DNA of 64,000 nt from Streptomyces sp. CB02261 (GCF_001905665.1 NZ_LIVX01000002.1:817420-881419), one strand, 5' to 3'. Counted from the first letter of the stretch, positions 43,854-52,222 are shown. Made by a program: numbers and translations. The notes: a model not told the origin generated them from the letters alone.

Positions 43854-43868
43854 CTGACGGAACGTCAG
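43854..43868. promoter_or_regulatory. CTGAC-N5-GTCAG operator, site H
   Basis: CTGACGGAACGTCAG, perfect arms, 16 bases before the rightward acyl-CoA ligase start. Confidence 0.82.
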
Positions 43869-43884
43869 TCAAGAGGAGGACGGG

Positions 43885-45393
43885 ATGCAAGAGACCGCAC
43901 ACACGCTCGGCGGGTCCCGCACGCTCTGGGAGCTCGTCGAGCGCCGCGCCGCCCTCACCCCCGACCGGCCCGTCCTCCTCCAGGGCGACCGCGTCCTCAC
44001 CTTCGGCGGCCTCCGCGACCGCGCCGAGCGCTGCGCCGCCGGCCTGTACGCGCGGGGCGTGCGCCCCGGCACGGTCGTCGCCTGGCAGCTGCCCACCCGG
44101 ATCGAGACCGCGGTGCTCTCCTTCGCGCTCGCCCGCATCGGAGCCGTACAGACGCCCCTCATCCCCTTCTACCGGGACAAGGAAGTCGGCTTCGCGCTGC
44201 GGGAGTCCGGCGCCGAGTTCTTCGCCGTCCCCGGAGAATGGCGCGGATTCGACCATACGGAGATGGCCCGGCGGCTCGGCGCGCGCGGCGTCTTCGAGGC
44301 GTACGCGTCCCTGCCCGACGGCGACCCGGCGGTGCTGCCCCCGCCGCCCGCCTCGGGCACCGACGTCCGGTGGATCTACTGGACCTCCGGCACGACCTCC
44401 GACCCCAAGGGCGTCCTGCACACCGACCGCTCGCTCCTCGCCGGCGGCTCCTGCCTCGCCCACGCGCTCCGCCTGACCCCCGCCGACGTCGGCTCGATGG
44501 CCTTCCCGTACGCGCACATCGCCGGGCCCGACTACACGGTGATGCTGCTGCTCTACGGGTTCCCGGCGGTGATGTTCGAACAGTTCGCGCTGCCGGACGC
44601 CCTGGACGAGTACCGCCGGCACGGCGTGACCGTCGCCGGCGGCTCCACCGCCTTCTACGCGATGTTCCTCGCCGCGCAGCGCGAACGGCCCGGCGAACCG
44701 GTCATCCCCACCCTGCGGCTGCTCGCGGGCGGCGGGGCGCCGAAGCCGCCGGAGATCTACCACGCCGTACGGAAGGAGCTGGGCTGCCAGCTCACCCACG
44801 GGTACGGCATGACGGAGGTCCCCATGATCACGATGGGCGACCCCGACGACACCCCCGAGAACCTGGCGACCACCGAGGGGCGCCCGCCCGCCGGGATGGA
44901 GATCCGGATCACCGGCTCCGGTGAGGTCCGCCTGCGCGGCGAGGCCGTCTGCCGGGGCTATCTGGACCCGGCCCAGACGGCCGCCGCGTTCGACGAGGAC
45001 GGCTTCCTCGTCACCGGGGACCTCGGACACCTGACCCCGAGCGGGCACCTCGTCCTCACCGGCCGGGTCAAGGACATCATCATCCGCAAGGGAGAGAACA
45101 TCTCGGCCAAGGAGATCGAGGACCTCCTCCACGCGCACCCCGACGTCGGCGACGCGGCCGTCATAGGCCTCCCGGACGCCGAGCGCGGCGAGCGCGTCTG
45201 CGCGGTCGTGGAACAGCCGCCGGGGGCCTCCCCGCTGACCCTCCCGGCGGTGACGGCCTTCCTGCGCGAGGCGGGCCTCTCCGTCCACAAGCTGCCGGAA
45301 CAGCTGGAGGTGGTGGACGCGCTCCCCCGCAACGAGACGCTGCGGAAGGTGCTCAAGTACCGGCTGAGGGAGCGATTCGGTCGGTCGCGATGA
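43885..45393 (+). CDS. AMP-forming acyl-CoA ligase (FadD/cyclohexanecarboxylate-CoA ligase-like)
   Basis: 502-residue ANL-family enzyme that adenylates a carboxylic acid and joins it to CoA. P-loop IYWTSGTTSDPKG (~164), GYGMTEV (~308), TGDLGHLTPSG (~378), hinge RVKDIIIRKGENIS and the terminal catalytic Lys region LPRNETLRKVLK. The ATG follows AAGAGGAGGACGGG. It is divergent from the amidohydrolase/dehydrogenase operon, with its own operator (site H), and is the likely activating step for that pathway. Its end overlaps the STAS gene by 41 bases. Confidence 0.92.
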   Translation: MQETAHTLGGSRTLWELVERRAALTPDRPVLLQGDRVLTFGGLRDRAERCAAGLYARGVRPGTVVAWQLPTRIETAVLSFALARIGAVQTPLIPFYRDKEVGFALRESGAEFFAVPGEWRGFDHTEMARRLGARGVFEAYASLPDGDPAVLPPPPASGTDVRWIYWTSGTTSDPKGVLHTDRSLLAGGSCLAHALRLTPADVGSMAFPYAHIAGPDYTVMLLLYGFPAVMFEQFALPDALDEYRRHGVTVAGGSTAFYAMFLAAQRERPGEPVIPTLRLLAGGGAPKPPEIYHAVRKELGCQLTHGYGMTEVPMITMGDPDDTPENLATTEGRPPAGMEIRITGSGEVRLRGEAVCRGYLDPAQTAAAFDEDGFLVTGDLGHLTPSGHLVLTGRVKDIIIRKGENISAKEIEDLLHAHPDVGDAAVIGLPDAERGERVCAVVEQPPGASPLTLPAVTAFLREAGLSVHKLPEQLEVVDALPRNETLRKVLKYRLRERFGRSR

Positions 45394-45826
45394 GATCCGC
45401 CCTGGTGACGCTCACCGCACCGGTGTCCGCCTCGTCGGTGCCCGGCCCGGTGAGCGGCGCGTCCACGGGCAGCGGGTCCGTGCCGGTGAGCGCCGCCGAC
45501 CCGTCCTCGTACACCTCGAAGAGGCGCCGGACGCCGAGCGCGGCGAGCACCCGGCCGACGTGACCCTCCCTGTCCTCGGGCAGGACGAGGCGGAGCCGGC
45601 CGCCGCAGGAGCGCAGCAGACGGCGGGCCGCGATCAGCATGCCCACGCCGCTGGAGTCGCAGAACCGGACGGCGGACAGGTCGAGCACCAGGTCATGACG
45701 GCCCCCCGCGACCACGTCGTGGACGCGGCGACGTATGCGGGGGGAGGTGACCAGGTCCAGTTCTCCCCGCACGCGGAAGAGCGTCCAGGAGCCGTGTTCG
45801 TCCTCGTCGACCTCGATCGTCGTCAC
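45353..45826 (-). CDS. STAS-domain anti-anti-sigma factor
   Basis: 157-residue protein with one STAS domain (~residues 1-105): VRGELDLVTSPRIRRRV and the phosphorylation site DLSAVRFCDSSGVGMLI, with the Ser expected in SpoIIAA/RsbV relatives. A ~50-residue Thr/Asp/Pro-rich tail follows. I chose the GTG at 45826 because the domain starts there. It is divergent from the ECF sigma gene ~190 bases away, and might act on a GHKL ATPase such as those at 17335 or 39657. Confidence 0.85.
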   Translation of the reverse strand: MTTIEVDEDEHGSWTLFRVRGELDLVTSPRIRRRVHDVVAGGRHDLVLDLSAVRFCDSSGVGMLIAARRLLRSCGGRLRLVLPEDREGHVGRVLAALGVRRLFEVYEDGSAALTGTDPLPVDAPLTGPGTDEADTGAVSVTRADLIATDRIAPSAGT

Positions 45827-46013
45827 GGAACGCCGCCTGCCCCACCCCACACCGCCGAAACCACCCCGCCGAAGGTTGACGCTTTCCTTACCACCCGGAT
45901 CCCCGTCAAGGGCGCACTTGCGGCAAAGGGAGGTGCGCTGTCGGTACGGCGCACTACTTTGGAGGAGGACCGGGGGGCGCCGGAGGGAGCCGGGAGAGGG
46001 CGGAGGGGCGGAC

Positions 46014-46589
46014 ATGGAGACACCACGGCGCTGGGACCGCAGGATGCAGCAGCGGCTGGCGCGCGGGGAGGCAGCCGCGCTCGGCGAGCTGTACGACCGG
46101 TTCGCCTCGCTCGTGCACAGCCTCGCCCACCGGGTCCTCGACGACGACGACGCGGCCGACCAGATCACCCGCGAGGTCTTCGGCTACATCTGGGAGAACC
46201 CCGACGCGTACGACCCCAAGCAGGGCAACATGCGCGCGTGGGTGGCCCGGCTGACGCAGTCGCAGGCCGTGCACCGGCTGCGGCAGGCCGAGGCGACGGC
46301 GTTTGCGGAGACGGGCCGGGGCTCCGCCGAGGAGCTGGAGCAGAAGGTGCGGCGGGCCTCGGTCGCGGCGCGCGCCGACTACATCGTGACGTCGATGCCG
46401 ACACCGCTCAGAGCCGCGCTCGAACTGGCGTACTTCCAGCGGCGGGACTACCGCCAGACCGCCGCCGACCTCGGCGTCACCGAGGACGAGGCGCGGCGAC
46501 GCCTCCGCCTCGGGCTCCAGCTGCTGTCCTCGGCGAACACCCGGCACCCCGAGGGCGGCGGACCGCCCGGCTACGGACGGGCGCTGTGA
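46014..46589 (+). CDS. ECF-type RNA polymerase sigma factor
   Basis: 191-residue alternative sigma factor. Region 2: LARGEAAALGELYDRFASLVHSLAHRVL with DDDAADQITREVFGYIW; region 4: PTPLRAALELAYFQRRDYRQTAADLGVTEDEARRRL, a helix-turn-helix for the -35 box. The ATG at 46014 follows GGAGGGG. The stop overlaps the next gene (GTGA), the usual arrangement of sigma and anti-sigma factor. Its target promoters are not known; many such pairs are autoregulated. Confidence 0.88.
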   Translation: METPRRWDRRMQQRLARGEAAALGELYDRFASLVHSLAHRVLDDDDAADQITREVFGYIWENPDAYDPKQGNMRAWVARLTQSQAVHRLRQAEATAFAETGRGSAEELEQKVRRASVAARADYIVTSMPTPLRAALELAYFQRRDYRQTAADLGVTEDEARRRLRLGLQLLSSANTRHPEGGGPPGYGRAL

Positions 46590-47818
46590 CCGGGGCGAAC
46601 GGCGACGCGGACGGCGTCGCACGCGCCCCGTGGGTGCCCGGGCCGCGCCGGGCGGCGGACGACCACGCGGACCTGACGGCGGAGGTACCGGGAGCGGAGC
46701 CCGAACCGGAGGTGCCGGTCCTCACCCACGGTGTGCTCAAGTCCCTGCTCGGGGCCTGGGCGCTCTCGGCGTGTTCCGCCGGGGAGACGAAGGCCGTCGA
46801 GGACCACCTCACGGCCTGCGCGCCGTGCGCGGACGAGGCGCTGCGGCTGCGTGACGCCGTGGCGCTGCTGCACGAGGACCGCGACCTGGACCTCGACCCG
46901 CTGCTGCGGTCCCGGGTCCTGGAGAGCTGCCTGGGCCGCCGCCCGGCCCGTATCCCGGTCCCCGGCTGGGTCACGCCGTACGACGCGGAGACGGCGCGCC
47001 TCGACGCGCTGCTGCGGGACATCGGCGAGTCGGAGTGGCACGCGCCGGTACGGCTCAAGTGGTACGAGGAGGACCAGGTCGTCCGGCGGAAGGCGACGGT
47101 CGCCGCCGTCATCGGGCACCTCTTCGCGGTGGACGGCATGGTGTCGGCGGCACTCGGGCTCGACGATCCGCTGGGCGAGGGGACACCGGAGCTGTCGCCG
47201 GCCGCGCGGACGGAGGCGTTCTGGTCGGGCCTGGACCGGCCGCCGGGCCGGGCGCTGCGGGGGCCCTGGCGGGAGCAGAGCCACACGCTGATCCGGACGG
47301 TCTCGTTCGCGGGGCGAGGGGTGGCGGACCTGACGGTCACCTACAAGGACTTCGCGCTGCCGCTGCGGGACTCGCTGCTTGAGCGGGCGTTCGAGTGCTG
47401 GGTGCACGCGGACGACATCGCGCAGGCGGTGGCGTACCCGTACGCGCCGCCGAGCGGGGCGCATCTGCACGACATGATCGACCTGGCGGCCCGGCTGCTC
47501 CCCGGCGCCCTCGCGAACCGCCGCCGCACGGGCCTGGCGTCCCCGGCCCGGCACCTGGTGGAGGCGGGCACGCCGGGCCGCACGCTCCACCTGGAGGTGG
47601 AGGGCCCGGGCGGCGGTCACTGGTACATCGCCCTCGACTCCCCGGCCGCCGTGGGCTCCCCGGACCACACGGTGGCGCAGGTGGCGATGGACGGCGTGGA
47701 GTTCTGCCAGCTGGTGGCGGGCCACGTCTCCCCCCAGGAGGCGGCAGCGGGCCAGGACGGCGACCGAGAAGCCATCCGAGACGTCCTCTCGGCGGCGGCG
47801 TCACTGAGCCGGTTGTAG
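46586..47818 (+). CDS. Zinc anti-sigma factor fused to a maleylpyruvate-isomerase-like (MDMPI) domain
   Basis: 410 residues. Residues ~45-90 contain the zinc anti-sigma motif HxxxCxxC (His74-x3-Cys78-x2-Cys81 in HLTACAPC), with a further Cys at ~63. From ~125 to 400 it carries a mycothiol-dependent maleylpyruvate-isomerase-like DinB domain (RLDALLRDIGESEW, IGHLFAVDGMV, WVHADDIAQAV) and its C-terminal companion domain. No transmembrane helix is seen, so it is a soluble anti-sigma factor. A thiol- or metal-responsive sensor is inferred. It is coupled to the ECF gene. Confidence 0.85.
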   Translation: MTGANGDADGVARAPWVPGPRRAADDHADLTAEVPGAEPEPEVPVLTHGVLKSLLGAWALSACSAGETKAVEDHLTACAPCADEALRLRDAVALLHEDRDLDLDPLLRSRVLESCLGRRPARIPVPGWVTPYDAETARLDALLRDIGESEWHAPVRLKWYEEDQVVRRKATVAAVIGHLFAVDGMVSAALGLDDPLGEGTPELSPAARTEAFWSGLDRPPGRALRGPWREQSHTLIRTVSFAGRGVADLTVTYKDFALPLRDSLLERAFECWVHADDIAQAVAYPYAPPSGAHLHDMIDLAARLLPGALANRRRTGLASPARHLVEAGTPGRTLHLEVEGPGGGHWYIALDSPAAVGSPDHTVAQVAMDGVEFCQLVAGHVSPQEAAAGQDGDREAIRDVLSAAASLSRL

Positions 47819-47857
47819 CGGCGGTGGCCCCGCCGGGCCGTGTCCGGGTCCCCGGTC

Positions 47858-48709
47858 CTAGGCGAAGACGACCGTGCGGCGGCCGTTCAGGAGGATGCGG
47901 CGTTCCGCGTGCCACTTGACCGCGCGGGCGAGGGCCTGGCACTCCACGTCGCGGCCGATCGCGACCAGCTGGTCGGGGGTCACCTCGTGGCCGACGCGTT
48001 CGACCTCCTGCTCGATGATCGGGCCCTCGTCGAGGTCGGCCGTCACGTAGTGGGCCGTCGCGCCGATCAGCTTCACGCCGCGCGTGTGCGCCTGGTGGTA
48101 GGGCTTGGCGCCCTTGAAGCTGGGGAGGAAGGAGTGGTGGATGTTGATGATCCGGCCGGAGAGCTGCTTGCACAGGTCGTCGGAGAGGACCTGCATGTAG
48201 CGGGCGAGGACGACCAGCTCGACGTTCTCCTGCCGGACCAGCTCCAGGAGTTCCGCCTCCGCCGCCGGCTTCGTGTCCTTCGTCACCGGGATGTGCCGGA
48301 ACGGGATGCCGTAGGAGCCGACGAGCTCCTCGAAGTCGGTGTGGTTGGAGACGACGGCGACGATCTCCACGGGCAGCGCGCCGATCCGCGACCGGAACAG
48401 CAGGTCGTTCAGACAGTGGCCGAACTTCGACACCATGAGGACGACCCGCATGCGCTCGTCGGCGCGGTTGATCTGCCACTCCATGGTGAAGGCGTCACCG
48501 ACCGCGGCGAAGCTCGCCCGCAGCTTCTCGACGTTCACCGGGGCCTCGGCCGAGAAGTGGACCCGCATGAAGAAGAGACCGGTGTCACGGTCTCCGAACT
48601 GCTGACTGTCCTCGATGTTGCACCCCGTGATGAAGAGGTAGCTCGACACGGCGTGCACGATGCCCTGCTTGTCGGGGCACGAGAGGGTGAGGACGTACTG
48701 GTCGGTCAT
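47858..48709 (-). CDS. purU: Formyltetrahydrofolate deformylase
   Basis: 283-residue enzyme hydrolysing 10-formyl-tetrahydrofolate to formate and tetrahydrofolate, balancing one-carbon pools. N-terminal ACT domain ~5-85 (LTLSCPDKQGIVHAVSSYL), then the formyltransferase fold with the catalytic Asn-His region NIHHSFLPSFKGAKPYHQA and the Asp of TADLDEGPII. The ATG at 48709 is the family start; an upstream GTG/ATG frame extension is short. It stands alone, facing left. Confidence 0.95.
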   Translation of the reverse strand: MTDQYVLTLSCPDKQGIVHAVSSYLFITGCNIEDSQQFGDRDTGLFFMRVHFSAEAPVNVEKLRASFAAVGDAFTMEWQINRADERMRVVLMVSKFGHCLNDLLFRSRIGALPVEIVAVVSNHTDFEELVGSYGIPFRHIPVTKDTKPAAEAELLELVRQENVELVVLARYMQVLSDDLCKQLSGRIINIHHSFLPSFKGAKPYHQAHTRGVKLIGATAHYVTADLDEGPIIEQEVERVGHEVTPDQLVAIGRDVECQALARAVKWHAERRILLNGRRTVVFA

Positions 48710-48755
48710 CCTGTCAGCCTGCCACACCCGGGCGGGTCCCGAAGCCCACTGTCCG

Positions 48756-49262
48756 TCAGGCGGAACGGGTCATGATCCGGAGCACGTCCAGCGACCGAGG
48801 AGGCGTGTCCGGGTCCTCGCCGTCGGCCTGGGCGAGGCGTACGTGCGCCTCGCGGGCGGCCCGTACGGCCTCGGGCCAGCCGGGGTGCTCCAGGTACGCG
48901 GTGACGGCGGCGTCGGGACCGACCTGGTGCAGGATGCGGAGCACCCGCAGGACGGCGACGTCGACGAGGGCGGCCTCGCCGGTGTCACGGAAGATCGAGC
49001 CGACGTACTTCTCGGCGGACCAGTTGTCGAGCCAGGTGTCCTCGACGAGGCGGTAGACGGCGTCGGTGACGTCGCCGTACCCGTCCACGCCTGCGAGCCA
49101 GGTGGCCTCGTGGAACCCGGGGTCGGAGAGCATGTGCAGCGCCGAGCGCACGTTGCTGCGCCAGCGCCACCACGGCATGTCGTTGAGCGGCATGCCGCCC
49201 ATGGTGGAGGAGCGACGGCCGCGACGGGAAGAGTTCACCGAACCGGAGACTGGACTGGACAC
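48756..49262 (-). CDS. Conserved hypothetical protein (SCO4402-like)
   Basis: Up to 168 residues, rich in Trp, Leu and Arg, with a conserved-looking core from MPLNDMPWWRWRSN to the C terminus (SLDVLRIMTRSA). I believe this is a Streptomyces-specific family that I know only by such names; no catalytic motif is seen. The start is uncertain: GTG at 49262 or the internal ATG at 49202, just before the core. It lies upstream of purU in the same direction with a 46-base gap, so the two may be co-transcribed. Confidence 0.75.
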   Translation of the reverse strand: MSSPVSGSVNSSRRGRRSSTMGGMPLNDMPWWRWRSNVRSALHMLSDPGFHEATWLAGVDGYGDVTDAVYRLVEDTWLDNWSAEKYVGSIFRDTGEAALVDVAVLRVLRILHQVGPDAAVTAYLEHPGWPEAVRAAREAHVRLAQADGEDPDTPPRSLDVLRIMTRSA

Positions 49263-49382
49263 GTTTCGATCGTACGTTCCCTTGTCCGGTAACCGGAGCC
49301 CGCCCCTCGCGGCCCCCGCAATTCACCTCCAGGTCACCCACCGTTGAACCATGCTCACTCCCGCGTTACCCATGAGGCGGAA

Positions 49383-50723
49383 ATGTGCATGCCCATGACC
49401 GGTAGGCGACTGACCTCACTCCTCGCGTATGTCACGACCGCGGCGACCGGAGCCTCGTTGCTCACCGGTTGTGGCGTGCTCCCTGGGGCCACGGGGGGCT
49501 CCAGGGAGCCCGTCACCGTGATGACCTGGGCCCCCGACCAGACCCGTGCGACCAACATGCCCGGAATGCCCGCCATGGCGCAGGCCTACGCCCGGTGGAT
49601 CAACTCCCAGGGCGGCATCGACGGCCACGAGCTCCGCGTCCTCACCTGTAACGAACACAACACCAGCACCGGCGCCGCCGCCTGCGCCCGCCGGGCCGTC
49701 CGCGAGAAGGCGGTCGCCGTCGTCGGTTCGTACAGCCAGAACGGGCGCGCCTTCATGGCCCCCCTGGAAGCCGCCGGCATCCCGTACATCGGCGGCTACG
49801 GCATATCGGAGGACGAGTTCACCAGCCCGCTCTCCTATCCCGTCAACGGCGGGCTCGCCTCCCTCATCGCCGGCCACGGCATGCAGCTCGCCGAGTCCTG
49901 CCGCACCGTCTCCCTCGTCCGGCCGGACACGCTCGCCGGCGACAAGCTTCCCGAGCTGCTCAACTCCGGTCTGCGCAAGGCCAGCCACCGCAACGCCGTC
50001 GACATCCCGGCCGTCGAGGACGCGGCCGAGTACACCGCGCAGGCCGGCCGGGCCCGGGAGAAGGCCGGTGAGGAGAACGGCTGCGTCACCGCCGTGCTCG
50101 GCGAGCGCACCCAGACGTTCTTCGACTCCTTCCGCCGCCTCCCCGCGACCGAGGCCGAGGCCGGCGACGGGGACGGCAAGGGCGAGGGCGACAGCGACGG
50201 CACCGGCGAGGGCGACTCGGGCGCGAAGCCGGGCGCCGTACGGATCTCGTCCGTCCTCGGCAGCGTCGGCCAGCCCGTGATCGACCGCACCGGCGGCGCC
50301 CGCAGCCCCTTCGAGGGCGCGTTCGTCACCGGCTGGTACCCGGAGGCGGCCGACAAGAGCTGGGCGCCGATGCGCAAGGTCATCCAGGAGCACGCGTTCG
50401 CCGACAACCGGGTCGACCCGGCCGACGCGGGCGTCCAGACCACGTGGATCGCGTACACGGTCCTCAAGGAGGTCGTCGAGGCCCTCGACGCCGACCGGGT
50501 CACGGCCACGCAGATCGCCCACGCGCTCGACCGGGGCGAGCGGATCGACACCGGGGGCCTGACCCCCGCCCTGCGCTGGAAGTACGAGGACCTGCTCGGC
50601 GCCCCCGGCTTCCCCCGGATCGTCAACCGCGAGGTGACGTTCCAGGTGGTCCGCCAGGGGCAGCTCGTGGCGCAGAGGCCCGGCTTCGTCGACGTCGGCG
50701 AGACCGTCCTCAGCGCCCCCTGA
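49383..50723 (+). CDS. Leucine-binding-type ABC transporter substrate-binding lipoprotein
   Basis: 446-residue lipoprotein: hydrophobic signal and lipobox LLTGC, then a periplasmic-binding type I fold (VTVMTWAPDQTRATNM, YARWINSQGGIDGHEL, VAVVGSYSQNG, EGAFVTGWYPEAADKS). Between ~259 and 282 there is an acidic Gly/Asp/Glu insert (DGDGKGEGDSDGTGEGD) breaking the domain. I chose the ATG at 49383 behind GAGGCGG rather than an earlier frame start. No permease or ATPase genes adjoin it, so it is an orphan sensor or receptor. Confidence 0.85.
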   Translation: MCMPMTGRRLTSLLAYVTTAATGASLLTGCGVLPGATGGSREPVTVMTWAPDQTRATNMPGMPAMAQAYARWINSQGGIDGHELRVLTCNEHNTSTGAAACARRAVREKAVAVVGSYSQNGRAFMAPLEAAGIPYIGGYGISEDEFTSPLSYPVNGGLASLIAGHGMQLAESCRTVSLVRPDTLAGDKLPELLNSGLRKASHRNAVDIPAVEDAAEYTAQAGRAREKAGEENGCVTAVLGERTQTFFDSFRRLPATEAEAGDGDGKGEGDSDGTGEGDSGAKPGAVRISSVLGSVGQPVIDRTGGARSPFEGAFVTGWYPEAADKSWAPMRKVIQEHAFADNRVDPADAGVQTTWIAYTVLKEVVEALDADRVTATQIAHALDRGERIDTGGLTPALRWKYEDLLGAPGFPRIVNREVTFQVVRQGQLVAQRPGFVDVGETVLSAP

Positions 50724-50734
50724 GCCGTCCGTCG

Positions 50735-52222
50735 CTACAGCTGGGTGGGCTGCCGCTTCTCCAGGCCGTACTTCTCCGCGATCGGGTTCCACAGCCCGGA
50801 CGCCGTGCGCTTGGCCTTGGTCGCCTCACTGCTCTTCGTGTTCGCCGCGGAGAAGTGGTTGGTCGAGGTGGCCTTGCCGCCCTTGCAGGCCTTCTTGGCC
50901 TTCATCTGGACGGCCCAGGCCGCGTAGTGGTCGTCGGCGGACGCCGAGGCCTGCCAGGCCTTGGTGAGCGCCGCCGTCAGGGCCGCGTTGTCCGGGAGCT
51001 TGTCGACCGACAGCGTGCGGAGCTGGGTGACCAGGCCCCGGCGCTGGTCGGCGGCGCCGCGGAGGTCGGCGGCCGCCTTGTCCAGGTTCTTGCACTGCTT
51101 GATCGACTCGACCGAGCTGATGACCGTGTCACGGCTGCTGCTGCTGGTCGCGAGGAGCTTGCTGAGCTCCTGCGCCTGCGGCTCCGCCGGGTCGGCGGGC
51201 TTCTCGGCGGGCGGCGCGGAGGAGGGCGGCGCGGAGGAGCTCGACGCCACGTTCTGCCCGTCCGTCTTGGGGTCCTTCTTCTCGTCCCCGCCGCTGAGGA
51301 GCGCGCCGGCGCCGAGGCCGACGACCGCGCAGCCGACGACGACGGCGGCGATCAGCGCGACGGGCGACTTGCGGCGCGCGGGCTCGGGCTCGCCGCCGTC
51401 GTAGTAGGCGTCCTGGTAGGCGTACTGCTGCGGGGGCGCCGGCGGCTGGTGGTGCTGCTGGGGCTGCTGGTACGGGGCCGGGGCGGGCTGCTGGTACGCC
51501 TGGGTGCGCGGCTGCGGCTGCTGCGGGGCCCGGGGGGCCTCCGTACGGAAGAGGTTGTCGAACTCGGCGGGCGGCTGCCGCTCACCGGGCTCCTGCCCCG
51601 GCACGGGGGCGATGTACTGGGTCGCGTCCGAGGCCCCCGCCGGGCCGGAACCGTGCGGCCCCTGCTGCCCGTGCTGGTTCTGCTGGCCCTGCTGCCCGTG
51701 CTGCCCCTGCGCCTGGAGCGGTCCCGTGCCCAGGAACTGGGTGTGGGCGCCCCCGCCCTGCTGCTGCTGCGGCGGCGGCACCGGGGCGATGTGCTGCGTG
51801 GCCTGCATGTCCCCGGCGGCCGGCGGCGGGTACCCGTACCCGGGCTGCGGCGCCGCCACCGGCGGCGGGTACCCGTACCCCGGCGGCGGAGCCGCGGCGG
51901 CCGGCATCCCGCCGCCCGCGACCGGGGCGATGTGCTGGGTCGCCTGCATGTCGCCGGCGCCGGGCGCCGGGTAGCCGTAGCCGGGCTGCGGCCCGGCGCC
52001 CTGCGGCGGGACCGGCGGCAGGTACTGGGTGGACTGCATGTCGGCGGCGCCGCCCGGCGTCGCCTCAGGAGGCAGCGGCTGCGCGGGCGGCAGCGGCTGT
52101 CCGCCCGGCGCGGCGCCGGCGGGACCCCAGGCGCCACCCCACGGCTGTGCTCCCCCTTGGGCGTCCTGCGCGGGGGGCACCGCCGGGTACTGCGGCTCCG
52201 GACCCTGTCCGTTCTGCGTCAC
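50735..52222 (-). CDS. Single-pass membrane protein with repeated TQ motifs and a Pro/Gln-rich N-terminal tail
   Basis: 495 residues. The cytoplasmic part (~1-300) is rich in Pro, Gln, Gly and Tyr and repeats a short motif at least four times: DMQSTQYLPPV, DMQATQHIAPV (twice) and SDATQYIAPV. A transmembrane helix follows at ~305-325 (ALIAAVVVGCAVVGLGAGALL), then a Ser/Pro linker and an Ala/Lys-rich, helical external domain. The GTG at 52222 is inferred. The Thr-Gln repeats look like sites for Ser/Thr kinases with FHA partners; this is inference. No enzyme motif is seen. Confidence 0.75.
   Translation of the reverse strand: MTQNGQGPEPQYPAVPPAQDAQGGAQPWGGAWGPAGAAPGGQPLPPAQPLPPEATPGGAADMQSTQYLPPVPPQGAGPQPGYGYPAPGAGDMQATQHIAPVAGGGMPAAAAPPPGYGYPPPVAAPQPGYGYPPPAAGDMQATQHIAPVPPPQQQQGGGAHTQFLGTGPLQAQGQHGQQGQQNQHGQQGPHGSGPAGASDATQYIAPVPGQEPGERQPPAEFDNLFRTEAPRAPQQPQPRTQAYQQPAPAPYQQPQQHHQPPAPPQQYAYQDAYYDGGEPEPARRKSPVALIAAVVVGCAVVGLGAGALLSGGDEKKDPKTDGQNVASSSSAPPSSAPPAEKPADPAEPQAQELSKLLATSSSSRDTVISSVESIKQCKNLDKAAADLRGAADQRRGLVTQLRTLSVDKLPDNAALTAALTKAWQASASADDHYAAWAVQMKAKKACKGGKATSTNHFSAANTKSSEATKAKRTASGLWNPIAEKYGLEKRQPTQL

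Noticed and set aside
49344..49382. An earlier start for the substrate-binding lipoprotein
   Set aside because: It would place unconserved residues before the signal peptide; the ATG at 49383 has a ribosome site at the right distance and gives a normal lipobox position.
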